In this document: piece by piece, positions 10,480 to 21,400 of the stretch
Layout of the letters: each line of letters opens with the position of its first letter
How positions within the stretch are numbered: position 1 is the stretch's first letter
Source of the DNA: Nitzschia putrida
Lineage: Eukaryota > Bacillariophyta > Bacillariophyceae > Bacillariales > Bacillariaceae
Length of the DNA stretch: 64,000 nt
NCBI GenBank assembly: GCA_016586335.1
Contig: BLYE01000012.1
Coordinates: 558,001-622,000 of the forward strand
Direction of reading: 5' to 3'
The notes under the pieces: generated by a model
What the model saw: the letters and a program-made list of their open reading frames with translations, nothing else
Databases searched by the model: none
Told to the model about the DNA's origin: nothing
Program-made: the position numbers and the translations under genes

Positions 10480-10847
10480 GGTTGTTACTGTTGTTGTTGC
10501 TACTATTGTTGCTTGCAAGATATGGAGGAGGTTGCCGGTGGCACTCTATCAAGTGGAGGTGATTCCCATTTTTGCGCGCGCATCATCATCATTGGAAAGG
10601 TCGAGAAAGGTCGTGCAGGTCGTGGCATATGACTCACCCGACTTCACATCACAATTTGCTTCTAACTTAGTCTTTGTGAATGCCTCCCTACTCGTTACTA
10701 AAAAATTGGGCAGGGGGGTACAACGACGGACGGTAGGGCACCTCGTAGCTTGGTGGCCGTAGGAAATAGGCAACAGGGAACAGGCAACTCCCCATCTCGT
10801 TTACGGATAGAGCCCATCCTTTTTTCTTTGCTCCACCGATCCGCACC
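10480..10847. promoter_or_regulatory. Divergent intergenic region TMEM18 / RPL5
   Basis: 368 nt between divergent starts. It contains a CG-rich patch (tttgcgcgcgcatcatcatcat, about 10571-10592). No ORF. As promoter of a ribosomal protein gene it should be strong, but I recognise no specific box. Confidence 0.35.
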
Positions 10848-11886
10848 ATGGTAAGTCCCTGTCTCCATCACCAACAACAATGTTGAATATCGAATGTCGA
10901 ATATCGAATACCGTCGTCAACAACAGCATGCTCATCGATCCCTTGTTTGTTTGTTTATGTCCATCTTGTAGGCTTTCGTCAAAGTTCAAAAGAGCAAGTC
11001 TTACTTCTCCCGCTACCAAGTCAAGTTCCGACGACGACGTGAGGGAAAGACTGACTACCGTCAACGTAAGCGACTTTGCGCCCAAGACAAGAACAAGTAC
11101 CAATCCCCCAAGTACCGTCTTGTCGTTCGCTTCACAAACACCAAGGTTATCTGCCAAATCGCTTATGCTATGATCGATGGAGACCGCATCTTGGCCCAAG
11201 CCTCTTCCACCGAGTTGGACCGATACGGACTCAAGGTTGGATTGAAGAACTACGCCGCTGCCTACTGCACCGGTCTTTTGGTCGCTCGCCGATTGTTGCA
11301 AAAGGTTGGTCTTGATGATGTTTACGAGGGAAACACCGAGATCGACGGAACTGTTGTCAGCACCGAGTACGACAAGAAGAAGTACTACGTTGAGGAGGTC
11401 GATGATGACAAGAAGCCCTTCCGCGCCCTTTTGGATGTCGGAACCAAGGCCACCACCACTGGTTGCCGTATCTTTGGGGCCATGAAGGGAGCTGCCGATG
11501 GTGGTTTGGACGTTCCTCACTCCGAGAAGCGATTCCCTGGTTACGATAAGGACACCAAGGAGTACGATGCTGACATGCACCGTGAGCGCATCTTCGGAGG
11601 ACACGTCTCGGAGTACATGGAGTACTTGGAGGAGGAAGATAACCAAAAGTACCAAGAGCACTTCGCCAAGTTCATTGAGGAGGATGTTGAGGCCGGTGGT
11701 CTTGAGGAGCTCTATGAGGCTGTCCACGAGAAGATCCGTGAGGATCCTTCCCCTCGTGAGAAGACTGACTTCACACCTGACAAGTCCTTCAAGCGCAAGG
11801 CCAAGCTTACATACGACGAGCGAAAGGCTGCTGTCGAGGCCAAGAAGGAAGCAAAGAAGGCCGAGCTGGAAGAGGACGAAGAGTAA
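10848..11886 (+). CDS. RPL5: 60S ribosomal protein uL18 (RPL5)
   Basis: 305-aa large-subunit protein that binds 5S rRNA. The first exon codes only for the ATG (10848-10850); a 121-nt intron (10851-10971) separates it from the rest (10972-11886). Family sequence is clear along the whole length: FVKVQKSKSYFSRYQVKFRR, REGKTDYRQRKRL, NKYQSPKYRLVVR, KVGLKNYAAAYCTGLLVARR, TGCRIFGAMKGAADGGL, PHSEKRFPGYD and a charged C-terminus. Codons are biased to C-ending and GGA/GGT forms compared with neighbouring genes, as expected for a highly expressed gene. An intron directly after the start codon is a recurrent design in ribosomal protein genes and often carries expression-enhancing signals (known in several eukaryotes; inferred here). 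Length matches the family (about 300 aa). Confidence 0.97.
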
Positions 11887-12067
11887 GCATAATGTTAGTG
11901 AATACTCTGAATCCAAACATTCTATTGTTCTGTTGTATCGTACTCGTACTGTACTTGTAGTGTATATTTGTTGAAGTACAGTGTATTGTCCAGGTCTGGG
12001 CAAGACTCACTCGAACCGACCAACTGCTACAACATACCGTACAATCTCCATTGGAGTAAATACAGGT

Positions 12068-13231
12068 CTAAACATTATTGTCATTTCCGATGGCGTCACC
12101 GGAATTTGGAGGTTCACTGTTGTTGGTGGCTTCCGTTGGGTTGCTCTCAAGATCACCGTCTTCGTCACTTCCGTTTCCTCGTGTGCCATTCCTTGACATG
12201 TTTTCAGATTCGGTGCTGTCGCCCGATGTGGAGCTAGAGTCACCATCATCACCAGTACCAGTAGTACCTCTTGGACGTCCACCTAGGCTACCAAGCAACC
12301 AGCTCAAGAACTTCCCACTGGTACCTTGGTCCCCCTGCAGCTCGCGTCGAAGTTCCTTTCGCTTGGCCTTCACTATTGCCCAAACCTCATCATCCGACAC
12401 CATGTTTTTGCGACAACACGGGCAATCAGTATTTTGCTTTCGTTCCAGCCAATCCATGATGCAGGCTGTATGAAACCTGTGTACACAGATGTGGGAGGCG
12501 GAAAAGGCGTTCTTGTGATCCAGTTCGTCAAGACAAATGGCACAGACGTTGCCACCATCTGGATCGGCTGCGTCGGATGACGAAGGAGATGTCACATCTT
12601 CGCACAGAGCACCCTCCTTGGATTTCGCCATAAGAGTCTCCAAAGCGAAACGACGTTCCCCTCTCGTCATCACTCGGATCTCCCTAGGTTGACCCTCCAT
12701 AGGGTTGCCTTGGTTTTGGCGCATATGTTGCATCTGTCGTTCTTGGTATTCGCGCTCCAACTGAATAGCACATCGGCGCAGAATACAGGACAAGTGCAAT
12801 GAAAATCTTCCACCACAAATATAAAAGGTACCAAAATCTTCGTCATAGATATCGAGCTCACCCCGTGCTTGCAGTCTGAGTAGAAACAATATCAACAAAG
12901 AGTAGAAGATTGCAATAAGCAGCCAACCAGCCGCTAGGGTGAAGAATGAAGCAACCAGAATATCGACCAATGTCCATCGTGTCTCGCTATTATCATAATA
13001 TTCAATGTCCTTTGGAGCTTCTGTTTTGTAAATATCGATTTGGGGCACAGAGGTTGTTGCTTCGATAACATCGGTTTCATTTCCATCAGGGAGTAGACTT
13101 CTCGCAGTCTCCGCTGTTCTGGCGGAAGATGCCACCTCCGATCGCACAGATTCAGAAGAAGCTACCACCAGCAGAGCAATGAAGCAGAGAATTGTGTACA
13201 GATTCATTCTCTTGAAGGGAGAAACTGCCAT
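12068..13231 (-). CDS. Membrane-anchored RING-H2 E3 ubiquitin ligase
   Basis: 387-aa single-exon protein. The N-terminus reads as a signal peptide or anchor (MNLYTILCFIALLVVASS), then a Ser/Thr-rich lumenal stretch with one NET glycosylation sequon, and a long hydrophobic segment at about 125-152 (LVDILVASFFTLAAGWLLIAI...). The cytosolic part carries a RING-H2 finger, CAICLDEL...CVHRFHTACIMDWL...CPCC (C-x2-C, C-x-H-x2-H-x2-C, C-x2-C), then a basic helix and a Ser/Asp/Asn-rich tail with a TGTGDDGDSSSTSGDSTES run. Role inferred: ubiquitin transfer at an endomembrane; substrate unknown. The frame stays open upstream to 13552 without an ATG; the start at 13231 (gccATGatg read on the opposite strand) places the signal peptide correctly. 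Converges with RPL5, 181 nt apart. Confidence 0.82.
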   Translation of the reverse strand: MAVSPFKRMNLYTILCFIALLVVASSESVRSEVASSARTAETARSLLPDGNETDVIEATTSVPQIDIYKTEAPKDIEYYDNSETRWTLVDILVASFFTLAAGWLLIAIFYSLLILFLLRLQARGELDIYDEDFGTFYICGGRFSLHLSCILRRCAIQLEREYQERQMQHMRQNQGNPMEGQPREIRVMTRGERRFALETLMAKSKEGALCEDVTSPSSSDAADPDGGNVCAICLDELDHKNAFSASHICVHRFHTACIMDWLERKQNTDCPCCRKNMVSDDEVWAIVKAKRKELRRELQGDQGTSGKFLSWLLGSLGGRPRGTTGTGDDGDSSSTSGDSTESENMSRNGTRGNGSDEDGDLESNPTEATNNSEPPNSGDAIGNDNNV

Positions 13232-13626
13232 GATGAGTTGTTGTTGTCCGATCAAAAAGACAACTTGACACACCGACAATTCCTGGTATTTTGTGAGCTT
13301 GGAATTGGGATTCGGGCCGTTATTAAGTGGATTACGCGATGCCGTTAGTGGGCCGCTTCTGGTGGCTTGTTGCACCGTGGTGGGATAGGTTTGTATACTA
13401 CGTGACCATATATTTTGTATCTTCCGTTTGAAAAATGGAGAAGCACAGCGTCCTGATAATGATAGCAAACGAATTTCAAAGATTCGTACGAATCGACTCC
13501 AGGAGTCGCATTCCACATTCCAGTCGTTCGGAATTTTGTGTGCAACCGCCACACTTTTGTTTTGTGAAGCTCGGCATCTCGATTAGTCAACCATCCACGC
13601 ATTGATCCCTTCTCATCAAAAGGAAC
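13232..13626. promoter_or_regulatory. Divergent intergenic region RING E3 / phytochelatin synthase
   Basis: 395 nt between divergent starts. No metal-response element recognised by eye. Open frames on the minus strand lack an ATG. Confidence 0.3.
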
Positions 13627-14973
13627 ATGTCTCCAAATTCGTTTTATCAACGGCCCCTTCCTGATTCATGCATTGCATTTGCTTCCGACAAAGGAAAAGA
13701 AGTTTTTGCATCTGCTCTTCACAACAAGGGACTCAAGTCGTTCTTTAATCTTATTCAACAGTTGTAAGTGTCAATGACGATCACTTGCCATTCCAAACCA
13801 TCACTGCGCTGATCTAACATTCCCCCATCCCATGTAGTACCACACAGAGTGAACCAGCTTTTTGCGGTCTCAGTACCCTCGTACTGGTACGTTCACCGTT
13901 TCAGGTACAAAGACTTGGAGTTTCTCCTTCTGATTCTCACACACCTCGTTTAGGTTTTGAATGCACTAGCTGTTGACCCATTACAAAACTGGAAGGGCCC
14001 TTGGAGATGGTACGAAGAAAGTATGCTCAACTGTTGCCTCGATCTGGACGATGTCAAAACTTCGGGGATTACCTTGAAAGACTTCCAATGCCTGGCGCAT
14101 TGTCAAGGCTTGTCTGTGGACTCTACATACTGCGATGAACAGTCAACTTTGGAGGATTTTCGAAGAGCTGTCGAGCAGGCTTGTGTTGAAAAAGAAGGTG
14201 AAGATCAAGGGACGCCTCAGGTACTGGTTATTTCCTATGCAAGAGGAGTCCTGGGTCAAACAGGAACAGGTCACTTCTCACCGTTGGCTGCATATGATGC
14301 CGAATCGGACAACGTCCTTATCCTCGACACGGCACGTTTCAAATATGGCGCCCACTGGGCCAAGTTGCCTCTAGTGTATGAAGCGATGAAACCTATCGAC
14401 CCCGATACCAACATGAGTCGTGGCTATGCACTTCTCTCGTTCCGACCCACGGTTTGCCAAGTCATCAATGGCGATGCCACCGGCAAGCAGTCCATCCAAC
14501 CCATGTCTATGCTCTTCCGATCGAAAATGACGCAACATCCCACTCGACGAGAGTACAAAGAATTGCTAGATTCACTTGGTCGGGAGATTACGTGGTCGGA
14601 GGCAGCAGCATTTTGGAAGGAAGACAAGTCCAAGGTGGCCAAAGTTTGGAGTATCCTTGAACCACTCCGTTACCCTTCGGATGAAACTGGCAAAGCTCGG
14701 GTTGAGAGATTGAGATCATTTTTGAAAGAAATGTTGCATAAAAATGTTGAGACTCCCTATTCTTGTTGTCAAGGAAAGAAAATGCACTCAAATTGTGTCA
14801 GTGGTATGGAGGCACTGTACATTGTTTACCTTGCGTCTCTTGACGAGGAGAATAGGAAGAGCTTGGTGACGGAGTTTCCATCCAAGGCAGACTGTGCTAC
14901 AAGAGTTCAATTACTCAACGAGGCTGGACTGATTGCAGCTGCTATCCGATGGAGTGATCAAAGTACATACTAG
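13627..14973 (+). CDS. PCS: Phytochelatin synthase (glutathione gamma-glutamylcysteinyltransferase)
   Basis: 401-aa papain-like transpeptidase that makes metal-binding phytochelatins from glutathione when activated by Cd, Zn or other metals. Three exons: 13627-13763, 13838-13886 (49 nt) and 13954-14973. The catalytic triad is intact: C55 in QSEPAFCGLSTLVLVLNALA, H169 in GTGHFSPLAAYD and D187 in NVLILDTARFKYG, with the same 18-residue His-Asp spacing as plant PCS. WKGPWRWYEESMLNCC is also diagnostic. The C-terminal half is shorter than in plants and holds few Cys (YSCCQGKKMHSNC near 325-340), so metal sensing may be reduced (inference). No clear targeting peptide. The stop codon lies 18 nt from the stop of the convergent nucleotidase gene. 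Confidence 0.94.
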
Positions 14974-14991
14974 TTTTGAAAACTTATGTTT

Positions 14992-16818
14992 TCACGTCAA
15001 CAGACTTCTTCGTCGAACCTCACCTATTACCCGTAGGGATTCTCTTCTTGAAATGGTTCCAGTTCCATCAATCCCGAGGGCATGCTTTAGATTGTGGACC
15101 ATGCGCTTGACTTGAGCCACAGAGGAGCTCTTCCCCAATACCTCTGCCGCCACTCGTTGCATCGCTGCAAGCTCTTCGTCGGTGGCAATGTGATCTAGCA
15201 TATCCGATGCAACAAACTGAACCACCATCATATCCACAGGGGTGATTTGTCCATTTTGATTCAAGTCTGCGACTTGGAAAACTGAATCAACTACAAGGTC
15301 GGCAACATCATCGCCAAACACCTCGATTGCCTTAGCCCGGACTTCTTGTGGAGTCAAAACACCATCTCCATTGGTATCAATGCTATCAAAGCTTCCCAAC
15401 TCTAACCAAACAAGAGCCGAAAACATTTCAACCACCACTAGCTTGGCAGGCTTTCCGTCATGCTCTTCAATCTTGATATTGTTTTTTGCGACCCATTCCA
15501 AAAGGGGAACATGATTGTCAATTCCTCTCAAGAATCCTCCAGGAAACGTCGTTGTGTACACCTGGTCGGGATTAAAGTCTTCCCCCTTGATTTTGATGAT
15601 CTTTTGAATACTATTGTCGTATTCCACATGATCGCAAAGTTGGATGTAGCCACCAGTGGCAACAGGAGGGTTCAATCTGGAATGCCTGCGAGAGTGTGTG
15701 ATTACTTGTTCAAGGACACTTCCTGGCAATTCCAGGACAACCATGGGGGTAGGGAATACCAACTCCGCCTTGAGATCACTCCAAGTGAACCATTCTTGTT
15801 CCGCGTCGTACACCTTGCCACCTCGGATATTTCCTGCGTTCATCAAGCAGCAATCCACTCGCATACCCATCCGAAGCAAATTACATAATACTCTGCTGCC
15901 GTTGGTAGGACCTAATCGATTGTTTTCAGTAGAGAACAACTCATCTTTATTCAACCAATCCGAAAAGCGAAACAGTCTCGCCTTTTTCAGTTCTCGGACA
16001 ATGTTCTGATTTCCGAGAACGCGGCGTTGGACGGCTTCATCGGCTGGGTAGGAATTTGTGGGAACGACGGTGACAGAAATGTCTGGTTTTGTTTTTGGCG
16101 CTTGGTTGGACCAGACAATATCAATAAGGGCTGTGAAATCAGCGTCCATCCCTGTTTTGATAACTCTTGCACCACAATGCGTAACATCATAGGGTTCATG
16201 ATCATGTCCTCCAACAATGATAGGGAACATATCCGGGAAAGCCTCACAGAAATCTCGGTCATGCTCCATGGTCTGATGTGTGAGGGGAATGATGAGGTCC
16301 AGATCCAATGGTTCGAAAAGTGGCAAATAATCTCGCGTAGAGGCAATAATGGGTTCAATGGTGGCATCGGCAAAACTGTGTGGACGGTATACCGACGGAT
16401 CCTCGGTCAAGAGACCAAGCAATCCAACCTTTCGCGTATGCTCTCCATTCGTGACCTCTACAATGTCATGTGGGAGTGTGGTGACTCCAATCCGAGTATC
16501 CAGCTCTCGCATGTTGGTATTGACCCACTTGAAATTGGATTCGGTAATTCGTTGTGCCAATTGATTGTCCCCTACATCGGTCTCATGGTTTCCGATGCAT
16601 ACATGTGTGATGCCACAGGCATTCAATGTATCCACCATCCCCCTTCCCTTGTCCAAACTGCTCAAAATGGATGGAGCCAAGAAATCCCCTGCGAGGATTA
16701 CCAGAGTACAATCCGCGCGTGCTTTCTCTTGATCCACAAGTGTCTTGAAATGTGGAAAGTTCTCGAGTTCGTACACATCGTTGATTTGAATAATTCGCAG
16801 GCGCAACTCGTTCTTCAT
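14992..16818 (-). CDS. 5'-nucleotidase / cyclic phosphodiesterase family metallophosphatase with EF-hands
   Basis: 608-aa single-exon protein of the UshA/CD73 type. The N-terminal metallophosphatase domain has IIQINDVYELENF, LAGDFLAPS, GNHETDVG, PLTHQTMEHD and VGGHDHEPYD, which supply the two-metal site. The C-terminal nucleotidase domain has MNAGNIRGGKVY and YTTTFPGGFLRG. After it lie two EF-hand-like loops near residues 490-545: DTNGDGVLTPQE (canonical) and DLNQNGQITPVD (Asp instead of Glu at the last position). CD73-type enzymes are usually secreted or anchored, but this one starts MKNELRLRIIQIND with no signal peptide, so it may be cytosolic. Calcium control of a nucleotide phosphatase is inferred from the EF-hands. 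Start at 16818; the upstream frame is open to 16983 but without an ATG. Confidence 0.85.
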   Translation of the reverse strand: MKNELRLRIIQINDVYELENFPHFKTLVDQEKARADCTLVILAGDFLAPSILSSLDKGRGMVDTLNACGITHVCIGNHETDVGDNQLAQRITESNFKWVNTNMRELDTRIGVTTLPHDIVEVTNGEHTRKVGLLGLLTEDPSVYRPHSFADATIEPIIASTRDYLPLFEPLDLDLIIPLTHQTMEHDRDFCEAFPDMFPIIVGGHDHEPYDVTHCGARVIKTGMDADFTALIDIVWSNQAPKTKPDISVTVVPTNSYPADEAVQRRVLGNQNIVRELKKARLFRFSDWLNKDELFSTENNRLGPTNGSRVLCNLLRMGMRVDCCLMNAGNIRGGKVYDAEQEWFTWSDLKAELVFPTPMVVLELPGSVLEQVITHSRRHSRLNPPVATGGYIQLCDHVEYDNSIQKIIKIKGEDFNPDQVYTTTFPGGFLRGIDNHVPLLEWVAKNNIKIEEHDGKPAKLVVVEMFSALVWLELGSFDSIDTNGDGVLTPQEVRAKAIEVFGDDVADLVVDSVFQVADLNQNGQITPVDMMVVQFVASDMLDHIATDEELAAMQRVAAEVLGKSSSVAQVKRMVHNLKHALGIDGTGTISRRESLRVIGEVRRRSLLT

Positions 16819-17163
16819 GATGATTGTTGTCGTTGTCCTTTCCCCTTGCAACACAGTATCGCACTTTTGTACAAGTATCGTATTCGAACGACCGCAGGAC
16901 TCAGATAATTCCTTTCTACAAGGCGAGCAATGGCGCAATTCACTCGTTGTCAGCAGTCGGAATCGAACCACCGCAAGAATCACCGGGAATCTTCAAAATA
17001 TGGAAAGGAAGTGGCGTATGTTTGCAACGACTCACGTTCTTGCTGACGTGTATGCGTCGTACGTCAATATGGTACGTACTAATACTACTTGAAGACATAT
17101 AATACAACAAGATCAGACTCCTTAGACTTCGGGTACCAGGTAAAGAGGATTGGTAGTTTGTAG
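16819..17163. other. Intergenic region, no gene seen
   Basis: 345 nt upstream of the nucleotidase and downstream of BMS1. A tRNA B-box-like sequence (ggttcgattcc, minus strand, about 16959-16975) and a distant 7-bp complementary pair were examined and not accepted as a tRNA. Confidence 0.4.
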
Positions 17164-20100
17164 TTAGTTATCTGCAGACTGCTTCATTCTCTTGGACTCC
17201 CGTTGTTTTTCTCGTTTGCCTTCAGCCCTATATTGTCTCTTCTTTTGGGCCTTTCGGATAGCAGACAGAGCCTCTTCCTTCTTTGCGTTTGCCTTGGCAG
17301 CATCGGCCCGCTTGGATTCCTTGGCTTCCTTGCGACGTTTCACCTTTTCATTGCGGATACTGTTGAGCGCTTGCAGGAAAGCATGCTTTTTCTTTTCGTC
17401 TGCTTCCATAATCACTGCTCGGCTGGCAACATACCCACGGCGTTTGCGGGCGGTCTCATTTTTGGGCTTGCTTGCATAGGGAAGGGCTTCTTCCAGTTTA
17501 CGCGGGACACGCAACGTCTTGAAGGTAGGTTCCACACGTTCGATAGGTTGATAGATCGAGTCAGGCTTCACTTCAATAGGAGTGGAGGTTTCCAGCTGCA
17601 ACTGGGCCTTGGGTTTCATGCCATGCCAGCCATCAGTTCCGGAGGATGCCAAGTGATTCGTCACCGGATTGTAGTATTCCTTCATTTCAACAGGCATCCA
17701 AGTTCGACAGAATACAATGTCAGAAAGGACGATCTTGTCTTCGAAAGTTGCACGGAAGGATCCTGGTTGACCTTCCCGAATGGCCTTCTTCACTTGACCA
17801 CGAATGCCACTGACAGTCTTAATGCTGGCTCCTTCGAACCTGCTGACTTCCAAGTCACTGTTGAACATTCCCGAAATGAAGGCAGTGTTCTTGTAGATCT
17901 TGGTTGGGGTTCCAACAAGCTTCAGCTTCTTGACAACAGGGAAGTTGGCATTCAGCTCGAGGACTACACCAGTGGCTGCAATGCGGAAGCCTTGAATGTT
18001 GCCACTCATTCGCTGAATGGCCAGAATACCCGTGTTGGGAGGGGTCTGAGGTCCATAAAATGTGGCAAAACAATGCATGTGCTCAGGTGTGTACTTGAGG
18101 TACCTGTGGCGCCCGTTCTGATCTTCTGTCGAGAACGTTGGGATGCTTTGGAATCGTCTCCATCCAACACTGAAGATCAATGGGTCGTTGCACTTCAAGA
18201 TCTTCTTATGCCATCGGTGCTTCTTAAAACGAGTCCGAACAAATCCAAAGTTGGTTTCTTGAGGTGTCAGACCTCCCAACACTAGTGGGTGATGAGGGTC
18301 AAAGTTGCGAAGAAAGGCTGCAGGCACACCTTCAATACGGACTCTGCAATACAAGCCTTGTCGGAAACCTTCGTGACGAAGGCGAGAACGTTCGCCGTCT
18401 TCTCCAAATTCCTCCATATTTCTTCGGAGGCGTTCCTCTTTCTGTCGCTTCAGAGTGTCCAAGTAGGCGTTCTCAGCGTCATCGTCCTTGGTGTCGCCTC
18501 CTGCTGCCAACTTTTCTTCATCATAGTCTTCGTCAAAGTTCTTTTTCTTCCTTGCCTTCTTCTCAGTATTGTGCTGCCTGATTTGTTCATCGGTCATCCC
18601 TTCGGTCGACATTTCACCGTCCGATCCACCTTCTGATTGATCATCATCTTCTTCTTCATCCTCGGAGATAACCTCACCATTTGGGCCATATTGTTCACCC
18701 GTTTCCAGGTCCTCAAAGTCGCCGTAGGCTGAATTATCGTCGCCTCCATCGCCGCTGGGCTTGTTGTCCCAGTTTCCAGTCACAAACTTGTCACGAAGTG
18801 ACTCAATGAGACTGTCATCGCCTTCTTCAAGGTACATCTCCACATCAAACCCACTCTTGTCTGCAAAAGATTGTCGAGAAGAGTTCTCTTCGCCCAAAGC
18901 ACTAGCAGGGGTCGACTGGTTGGTAGCCTTGGAGGAACTCTTGGATGACTTTTTCAGAGTGAAGAATTCATCATCATCATCGGATCCCTCGCCTTCATCC
19001 TGTTCCCCTTCATCATCGCTGACAAGTTTGGTCTTCGTACCATAAACAAGTTGTTGGAGATTTACTGTGGAAGACTGACGCTCCAGAAAGGATTGCGCTG
19101 CTCGTTCACCGATGGAATCTTTCCAAGTAGACGGTGCCTTTGAAGTGGGCTCTTCATCATCGTCACTTTCATCGCCACTCTCATCGTCCTCCATTTCATC
19201 TTCAGAATCCGATTCTTCTTCGTCTGAGCTTGCCTGGGACTCCTCGTCATCGTCATCGAAACGACGGGCACTTTCTGCGTGCTCCATTTCAGATTCGTCT
19301 TCCGACTCCTCTCCTTCCTCATCCAGGGAATCATGAGCTACTGACTCCTCGTCTTCGTTGACATCATCTTCACTGTCGTCGCTGTCGCTGTCACTGTCAC
19401 TATCAGACCCTGCTAACTGAGCTTCGGAACCTTTGAACAATCGCAAAGTAGATCGTCTCATTCTGTCATCAACGCCAGCATTAACGTCTTGTAGCCCCCT
19501 CAACAAACCAGCGGGTTCTGACGGATCGAACTCCTTCTCCTCTACATCTGCACCTTCTCCTTGAAGATTATCCTTTTTGGTGTAGTTCACACGGCCAATA
19601 TCGATGTAAATTGCATCTTTATCATAGGAAACGGCACCAACATTGGAATGAGGCGCAAACAGCAAGGCATCCTTTTTCTTCAAGCTCTGCGATGAAGAAG
19701 AGTTAGAACACAAGCCCTGAAGCAACTAGATGGACTCCATACTCCTTGGAACTCGGAAACATACCTTCTGTTCTTTATCCGGAATTGGGCATGGGTCTGG
19801 CAATACACTGACCTCACTCATGCTAAAATCTCCAACTCCAATCAAATGAACCTGTTGGCCCTGTTTTAGGTGGCTACCTCTCACATATCCATAGAAGGTG
19901 ACACTGCGGTCGCATGATGGGTTTTCATCGACCAAGTTTGGAGGAGTTACATCTTCGTGGCGATCCACCAATACATATGGATGCGTATTTCTCCAAACGA
20001 GTGGTCGATACTGCAGCAAAGAAGAGAAATGGTCAGATATCATAGAAGGAATGCATGATTTTCAAACAATAACCCTTCATCAAATTGGGCATTCAGAAAG

Positions 20101-20948
20101 TGAATATATCTTATGTGTCTCATCCGCAATTTCAGAAGAAGTCACCAATAATTTTCTTCATCATTATGCTGCATAACACAAAATTCAAAACAAACAGTAG
20201 CATTACTAACCTTGGTGCGAGAAATAAACAGAATCAACTGTTTGACTTCATTCTTCAAGTACTTCCCGTTGACCACTCCCGAGAAATAGAACATTTTGGC
20301 TCCATCATAGATTTCCGTCCAAAACCGATGCTTCATGAGCTTCTTCGTCTTTCGCAGATTCTTGGCAGTCTGAAATTGATCCAAATGCGTGAAAACACCC
20401 ATGACCTTTGGGAAACCGTGTGTCTGCAACACGTTCAAAAACTCAAACGTCTCCATCTCGAAGCCAAACTTTGCGTCGACACAGAGGAGAACCAAATCTG
20501 CTATCTTAGCACAATCCAGCATACTAGAAGTGTCATTGGGACACTCTAGAAGCGTAATTCGCTTGTTTTTCCCAGTGACCACGGTGACTGGTCCAGTGAT
20601 AGTTGTGAGGGTATGGTTTGTGTAATATTTCACCAAGGAACGAATGAGAGTACTTTTCCCAACTCCCTTAGGCCCCATCACGACCACTAAAGGTGGAGGT
20701 GTTTCATTGGGGTCAGCTGCGCGTCGGTCACTGAGGGGAACATATTCTTTCTTTTGAGAACGATCAAGGTTTCTTTGAATGTTGCGCTGAGTCCGAACGA
20801 TATTCGCAACAGAAAACGCCCGATTGTTGTGCCGATCCTTGCGAGTTCCCTCCTTCTTCGCTTTCAAGTCCCTCTTCTTTTCCTTGGCTCCACGCCCTTC
20901 CTTTTTCTCTTTGTGCTTGTGGTTGTCAATAACCTGAGCACCCTCCAT
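17164..20948 (-). CDS. BMS1: Ribosome biogenesis GTPase BMS1
   Basis: 1168-aa nucleolar GTPase needed for 40S subunit assembly. Three exons: 20211-20948, 19765-20010 and 17164-19686, all joined in phase 0. A Lys-rich N-terminus precedes the G domain: P-loop VVVMGPKGVGKSTLIRSLVK, then ITLLECPND, DLVLLCVDAKFGFE and MGVFTHLD. The spliced join ISRTK|YRPLVWRNTHPYVLVDRHED and CDRSVTFYGYVRGSHL follow the family. A long acidic/Ser middle includes a run of Asp-Ser pairs (19382-19410). The C-terminal AARP2CN/BMS1 region has RIEGVPAAFLRNFDP, FGFVRTRFKKHRWHKKILK, DPLIFSVGWRRFQ, YGPQTPPNTGILA and CRTWMPVEMKEYYNPV. Start: ATG at 20948 (MEGAQVIDNH); the upstream open frame lacks an ATG. Intron 1 (20011-20210) is homologous to a sequence at 21557-21752. 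Confidence 0.95.
20011..20210 (-). repeat. BMS1 intron 1, homologous to 21557-21752
   Basis: 200-nt intron. Read on the minus strand it contains tgatgaagaaaattattggt running into gacttct, and 67 nt after the start of that core ctgaatgccc. The same two blocks occur in the same order on the plus strand at 21557-21752, with one mismatch in the 27-nt core. Confidence 0.7.
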
Positions 20949-21400
20949 GGTGATATCAGGTTCACACCCTCGGTTGGAAGGAGGAGAGATGAGTTGTGTT
21001 CTGTGGGAAACATGGTTGGTTACGGTCACCACTACCGACGGACAGACTACAATGTCGTATGTGACATTAGTGACAAGTGGTGGTGGGTTAGCCAACCGTT
21101 TTTTCCGAAGAAGATGAGCCCACGCACGCCACCCATCGCGGTGATCCGATTCTCTTCATTTGTACCTTGTACAGTTCAGTGTGAATACCAAGAGAGCTCC
21201 GGGAGTTCTATGCTTCTACTATCCTCCGATTACACTGCAGTTGGATCTCTAGCAACTGAGTCATACTAGATGCTAACTTCCATGATGACAACTGCCAACA
21301 TGAAATGATGATATTCGGAGTTGTGATATTGATGCAACAGCACTCCAGATACATGCTTCCTACCAACAACACAAGCTGACACTAAATTCATCTTTTGCAG
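20949..21400. other. Region upstream of BMS1, no firm gene
   Basis: About 450 nt that must hold the BMS1 promoter. An ATG-initiated frame at 21115-21269 (MSPRTPPIAV...) is short and has no visible connection to the downstream exon candidate. Confidence 0.3.

Noticed and set aside
16948..17047. tRNA candidate on the minus strand: B-box ggttcgattcc plus 7-bp acceptor-like pair gtcagca/tgctgac
   Set aside because: No A-box, one mismatch in the T stem, no 7-nt anticodon loop with a 5-bp stem and no downstream T-run. The pairing is probably chance.
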